Shown one piece after another: positions 61,425-64,000 of a stretch of 64,000 nucleotides of DNA (position 1 is its first letter; every line of letters starts with the position of its first letter). The notes under the pieces are model-generated. The model was not told the origin of the DNA and made no database searches. It saw only the letters and a program-made list of their open reading frames with translations. The DNA comes from GCA-2861595 sp035526335 (GTDB taxonomy: Bacteria > Actinomycetota > Acidimicrobiia > Acidimicrobiales > GCA-2861595): NCBI GenBank assembly GCA_035526335.1, contig DATLCN010000035.1, forward strand, positions 1 through 64,000. Reading direction: 5' to 3'. Both the position numbers and the translations under genes were made by a program.

Positions 61425-61868
61425 GTGCGCGTCGCCATCGGTGCCGACCACGCCGGATACCCGCTCAAGTGCCACCTCGTCGCCACGCTGGAGAAGCTGG
61501 GCCACGAGGTGGACGACCACGGAACCGACAGCGGGGAGTCGGTCGACTATCCCGAGATCTGTGCCGGCGTGGGCCTGGCGGTGGCAGAGGGCAGAGCCGA
61601 CAGGGGGATCGTCCTGGGAGGCAGCGGCCAGGGCGAGCAGCTGGCGGCCAACAAGGTGCGGGGAGTGAGGGCGGCGCTGTGCAACGACCTGTACACGGCA
61701 AGGCTGTCCCGCGAGCACAACGACGCCAACGTGCTGTCCATGGGCGGCCGGATTTTGGGTACCGGCCTGGCCGACGAAATCGTCACGCTGTGGCTCGCAA
61801 CCGGGTTCGAGGGCGGCCGCCACGCCAAGCGGGTCGAGCAGATCACCGCCATCGAGGCCCGTCAGTGA
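61425..61868 (+). CDS. rpiB: Ribose-5-phosphate isomerase B
   Basis: The 147-residue enzyme interconverts ribose 5-phosphate and ribulose 5-phosphate. The N-terminus RVAIGADHAGYPLK, the GTDSGESVDYP segment and GIVLGGSGQGEQLAANKVRGVRAALC are RpiB signatures. The usual active-site Cys of the GTG(I)G loop is replaced by Gly-Ser-Gly-Gln, as in the actinobacterial subgroup, which uses Glu as the base. GTG start; it overlaps the glyA start by GTGA. Confidence 0.94.
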   Translation: MRVAIGADHAGYPLKCHLVATLEKLGHEVDDHGTDSGESVDYPEICAGVGLAVAEGRADRGIVLGGSGQGEQLAANKVRGVRAALCNDLYTARLSREHNDANVLSMGGRILGTGLADEIVTLWLATGFEGGRHAKRVEQITAIEARQ

Positions 61869-63124
61869 CCGGTATCCCTCTGAGCCAGGTCGATCCCGAG
61901 ATCGCCGGCATCCTCGGCCGTGAACGGGAGCGTCAGAACACCACCCTCCAGCTCATCGCCTCGGAGAACTTCACCTCGCCGGCGGTGATGGAGGCCACCG
62001 GGTCCGTCCTCACCAACAAGTACGCCGAGGGCTATCCCGGCAGGAGGTATTACGGCGGCAACGAAGTGGTCGACGAGGCGGAGGATCTGGCCAGGGAGCG
62101 GTGCAAGGCTCTCTTCGGCGCAGAGCACGCCAACGTCCAACCGCACTCCGGCGCCAACGCCAACATGGCGATGTACCTGGCGCTGCTCGAGCCGGGCGAC
62201 ACCGTCATCGGCATGCGACTCGATCAGGGCGGTCATCTCACCCACGGCTCACCGGTGAACATGAGCGGCCGCCTCTACAACTTCGTTTCCTACGGCGTGA
62301 GGGAGGACGACGAGCGACTCGACCTCGACCAGATCCGGGATCTGGCCCGTGAGCACCGCCCGAAGATGATCGTGGCCGGGGCCACCGCCTACTCCCGGCT
62401 GATCGATCCGGCGCCGTTCCGCCTGATCGCCGACGAGGTGGGGGCCCTGTTCGTGTTCGACGCGGCCCACGTCGCGGGGTTGATCGCCGGCGGCGTCCAC
62501 CCCGACCCCGTTCCCCTGGCCGACGTCGTCACCTTCACGACCCACAAGACGCTCCGTGGACCACGGGGGGGCTGCATCGTCACCACCACCGAGCGCGGTG
62601 CGGCCGTCGACAAGGCGGTGTTCCCCGGCCTGCAGGGCGGACCGCTCGAGCACGTCATCGCGGCCAAGGCGGTGGCCTTCAAGGAGGCGGCGGAGCCTGA
62701 TTTCCGCAGCTACGCGGCTCAGGTCGTGGCCAACGCCAGAGCCATGGTCGAGGCACTCACCGCCGAGGGTTTCCGCATCGTGTCGGGCGGTACCGACAAC
62801 CACCTCATGCTGGTCGACCTCCGGCCCTTCGATGCCGAGCTCACCGGCAAGGAGGCCCAGATCGTCCTCGATCGGGCGGGCATCACCCTCAACAAGAACC
62901 AGATCCCCGGTGACCCCCGCTCGCCGTTCGTCACCAGTGGTGTGCGGATCGGCACCCCCGCCGTCACCACCGCCGGCATGACCGAGCCGGAGATGGCGAC
63001 GGTGGCCTCCCTCATCGGCCGCGCCCTGCGAAAGCGGGGGGAGGAGGCCGAACTGGTCGCGGTGCGCGAGGAGGTCGGCGTCCTCTGCTCGAAGTTCACG
63101 CCCTACCCCCCGCCGGGGGGATAG
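61865..63124 (+). CDS. glyA: Serine hydroxymethyltransferase
   Basis: The 419-residue PLP enzyme converts serine and tetrahydrofolate to glycine and methylene-tetrahydrofolate. Seen are LQLIASENFTS, the NKYAEGYPGRRYYGGNEVVD loop, the PLP lysine in TTHKTLRGPRGG and FDAAHVAGLIAGG. It starts with GTG inside a GTGA overlap with rpiB and ends 5 bases before wecA. Expected length. Confidence 0.97.
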   Translation: MTGIPLSQVDPEIAGILGRERERQNTTLQLIASENFTSPAVMEATGSVLTNKYAEGYPGRRYYGGNEVVDEAEDLARERCKALFGAEHANVQPHSGANANMAMYLALLEPGDTVIGMRLDQGGHLTHGSPVNMSGRLYNFVSYGVREDDERLDLDQIRDLAREHRPKMIVAGATAYSRLIDPAPFRLIADEVGALFVFDAAHVAGLIAGGVHPDPVPLADVVTFTTHKTLRGPRGGCIVTTTERGAAVDKAVFPGLQGGPLEHVIAAKAVAFKEAAEPDFRSYAAQVVANARAMVEALTAEGFRIVSGGTDNHLMLVDLRPFDAELTGKEAQIVLDRAGITLNKNQIPGDPRSPFVTSGVRIGTPAVTTAGMTEPEMATVASLIGRALRKRGEEAELVAVREEVGVLCSKFTPYPPPGG

Positions 63125-63129
63125 GCGCC

Positions 63130-64000
63130 GTGGGCGGGTACGCGGTCGTCCTCGGGGTGGCGGCTGTCACCACCTACCTTCTCGGCTTCCTCGTTCGCCG
63201 GGTGGCGGTCAGGGTGGGCGCGGTGGTCCTGCCCGACGAGCGGCGGGTCCACGCCCTGCCCACGCCCACCGCCGGCGGCGCCGCCATGTTCGGGGCCCTG
63301 CTCCTGGCCATGTTCGTGGCCTCCCAGCTCCCGCAGTTCCGGCCGGTGTTCGAAGGATCCTCCGAGCCTCTGGGGATAGTGCTGGCCGCCGGCGTGATCT
63401 TCATCGTCGGCCTGGTCGACGACGTCCGCGACGTCTCGGCGCCGGCCAAGCTGGCGGGCCAGGTGTTGGCCGGCAGCGTCCTGTCCTTCCTCGGCGTGAC
63501 CATGCTGTACTTCCGGGTCCCTTTCCTGGACATCGTCTCCATCTCGCCGGACCTGGCCCCGCTGCTCACCGTCCTCTGGGTGGCGGCCATCGCCAACGCC
63601 ATCAACCTGGTCGACGGCCTCGACGGGCTCGCCGCCGGCGTGGTCGCCATCGCCGCCGCCGCCTTCTTCGTCTACGCCGACAGGCTCTTCAAGGCCGGCC
63701 TGCTCGGCGGTGACAACCTGGGTCCCCTGGTGGCGGTCATCGCCTGCGGCGTCTGCCTGGGGTTCCTTCCGCACAACTTCCACCCCGCCCGCATCTTCAT
63801 GGGAGACGCCGGCGCCATGCTCCTGGGGCTGCTCATGGCCAGCTCCACCATGGTGGTGGGAGGCCGGACGGCCGACCAGTTCAGCGGCCAGACCTACTTT
63901 TTCTTCGCGCCCATGTTCATCCCCTTGTTCGTGCTGGGTGTGCCCATACTCGACACCGCCTTCGCCATCGTCCGCCGGTCGGTCAGGAGGACGAGTCTGT
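63130..64000 (+). CDS. wecA: Undecaprenyl-phosphate sugar-1-phosphate transferase (WecA/TagO type), 3' end outside window
   Basis: The first 290 residues of a polytopic membrane enzyme are present; the gene runs off the right edge. Seen are the early DERRVHALPTPTAGG loop, the metal-binding DD in FIVGLVDDVRD, the NLVDGLDGLAAG segment and IFMGDAGAMLLG. These mark the MraY/WecA family, which transfers sugar-1-phosphate to a polyprenyl phosphate on the cytoplasmic face of the membrane. The position downstream of prfA-prmC-tsaC matches the mycobacterial rfe/wecA gene, which begins arabinogalactan linker synthesis; here it may serve a related envelope polymer. GTG start 5 bases after glyA. Confidence 0.92.
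   Translation, partial: MGGYAVVLGVAAVTTYLLGFLVRRVAVRVGAVVLPDERRVHALPTPTAGGAAMFGALLLAMFVASQLPQFRPVFEGSSEPLGIVLAAGVIFIVGLVDDVRDVSAPAKLAGQVLAGSVLSFLGVTMLYFRVPFLDIVSISPDLAPLLTVLWVAAIANAINLVDGLDGLAAGVVAIAAAAFFVYADRLFKAGLLGGDNLGPLVAVIACGVCLGFLPHNFHPARIFMGDAGAMLLGLLMASSTMVVGGRTADQFSGQTYFFFAPMFIPLFVLGVPILDTAFAIVRRSVRRTSL

Overview
The window is very GC-rich, densely packed bacterial DNA, most likely from a member of the Actinomycetota, and the mix of genes suggests an Acidimicrobiia-like lineage. Evidence for this is the order argS-lysA-hom-thrC-...-rho-rpmE-prfA-prmC-tsaC-...-wecA (close to the mycobacterial order), a 1509-residue Lhr helicase of the actinobacterial type, an LmeA-like DUF2993 protein, a PPOX/F420-type flavoprotein and coproheme decarboxylase. 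Many start codons lie only 5-7 nt after a TAnnnT -10 hexamer, the signature of leaderless transcripts common in Actinomycetota. The taxonomic call is inference; no rRNA gene is present.

Layout. 1-15.7 kb: the 3' end of groL and its terminator; a SpoIID-family protein; a lipoprotein and an FtsH-like membrane AAA/M41 protease; coproheme decarboxylase, LarE and a NIL-domain protein; small conserved actinobacterial proteins; the nitrogen module amt-glnB-glnD; a Nudix protein; and an M1-type metallopeptidase lipoprotein. 15.7-22.9 kb: lhr followed by a stub of a nei-type DNA glycosylase, a LuxR-type regulator whose phospho-acceptor Asp is replaced by Glu, and an MFS transporter.

23.1-32.5 kb (minus strand): a tightly coupled seven-gene chemosensory operon, cheW-cheR(TPR)-cheW-mcp-cheA(REC)-cheB-hybrid kinase. 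Every junction is a 4-base start/stop overlap. It resembles the Wsp (alternative cellular function) type rather than flagellar chemotaxis, but a REC-HisKA-HATPase-REC-REC kinase takes the position of WspR. A membrane GGDEF protein lies just beyond the divergent side. 35.2-40.0 kb: a two-gene cassette of a 949-residue protein of unknown family and a cytoplasmic PhoD-like metallophosphatase, the least explained part of the window. 40.1-42.1 kb: an RsbP/RsbQ-like pair (PAS-PP2C phosphatase and alpha/beta hydrolase). 42.3-45.5 kb is an accessory patch with an ANTAR fragment, PsiE-like and PPOX proteins, a VapBC pair, a tandem 11-bp repeat and tRNA-Arg(CCG). A secreted protein and a stand-alone receiver follow.

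47.1-64 kb is the conserved housekeeping block: argS, lysA, hom and thrC. Where other actinobacteria carry thrB there is instead a pair predicted to make cyclic 2,3-diphosphoglycerate (2-phosphoglycerate kinase and cDPG synthetase), coupled to rho. It continues with rpmE, a hypothetical gene, prfA, prmC, tsaC, a low-molecular-weight phosphatase, rpiB, glyA and the 5' part of wecA. Two genes here, lysA and the phosphatase, have no usable ATG/GTG/TTG before their conserved N-terminus. Both have an in-frame ATC 6-7 nt after a TAnnnT box, so AUC initiation on leaderless mRNAs is proposed.
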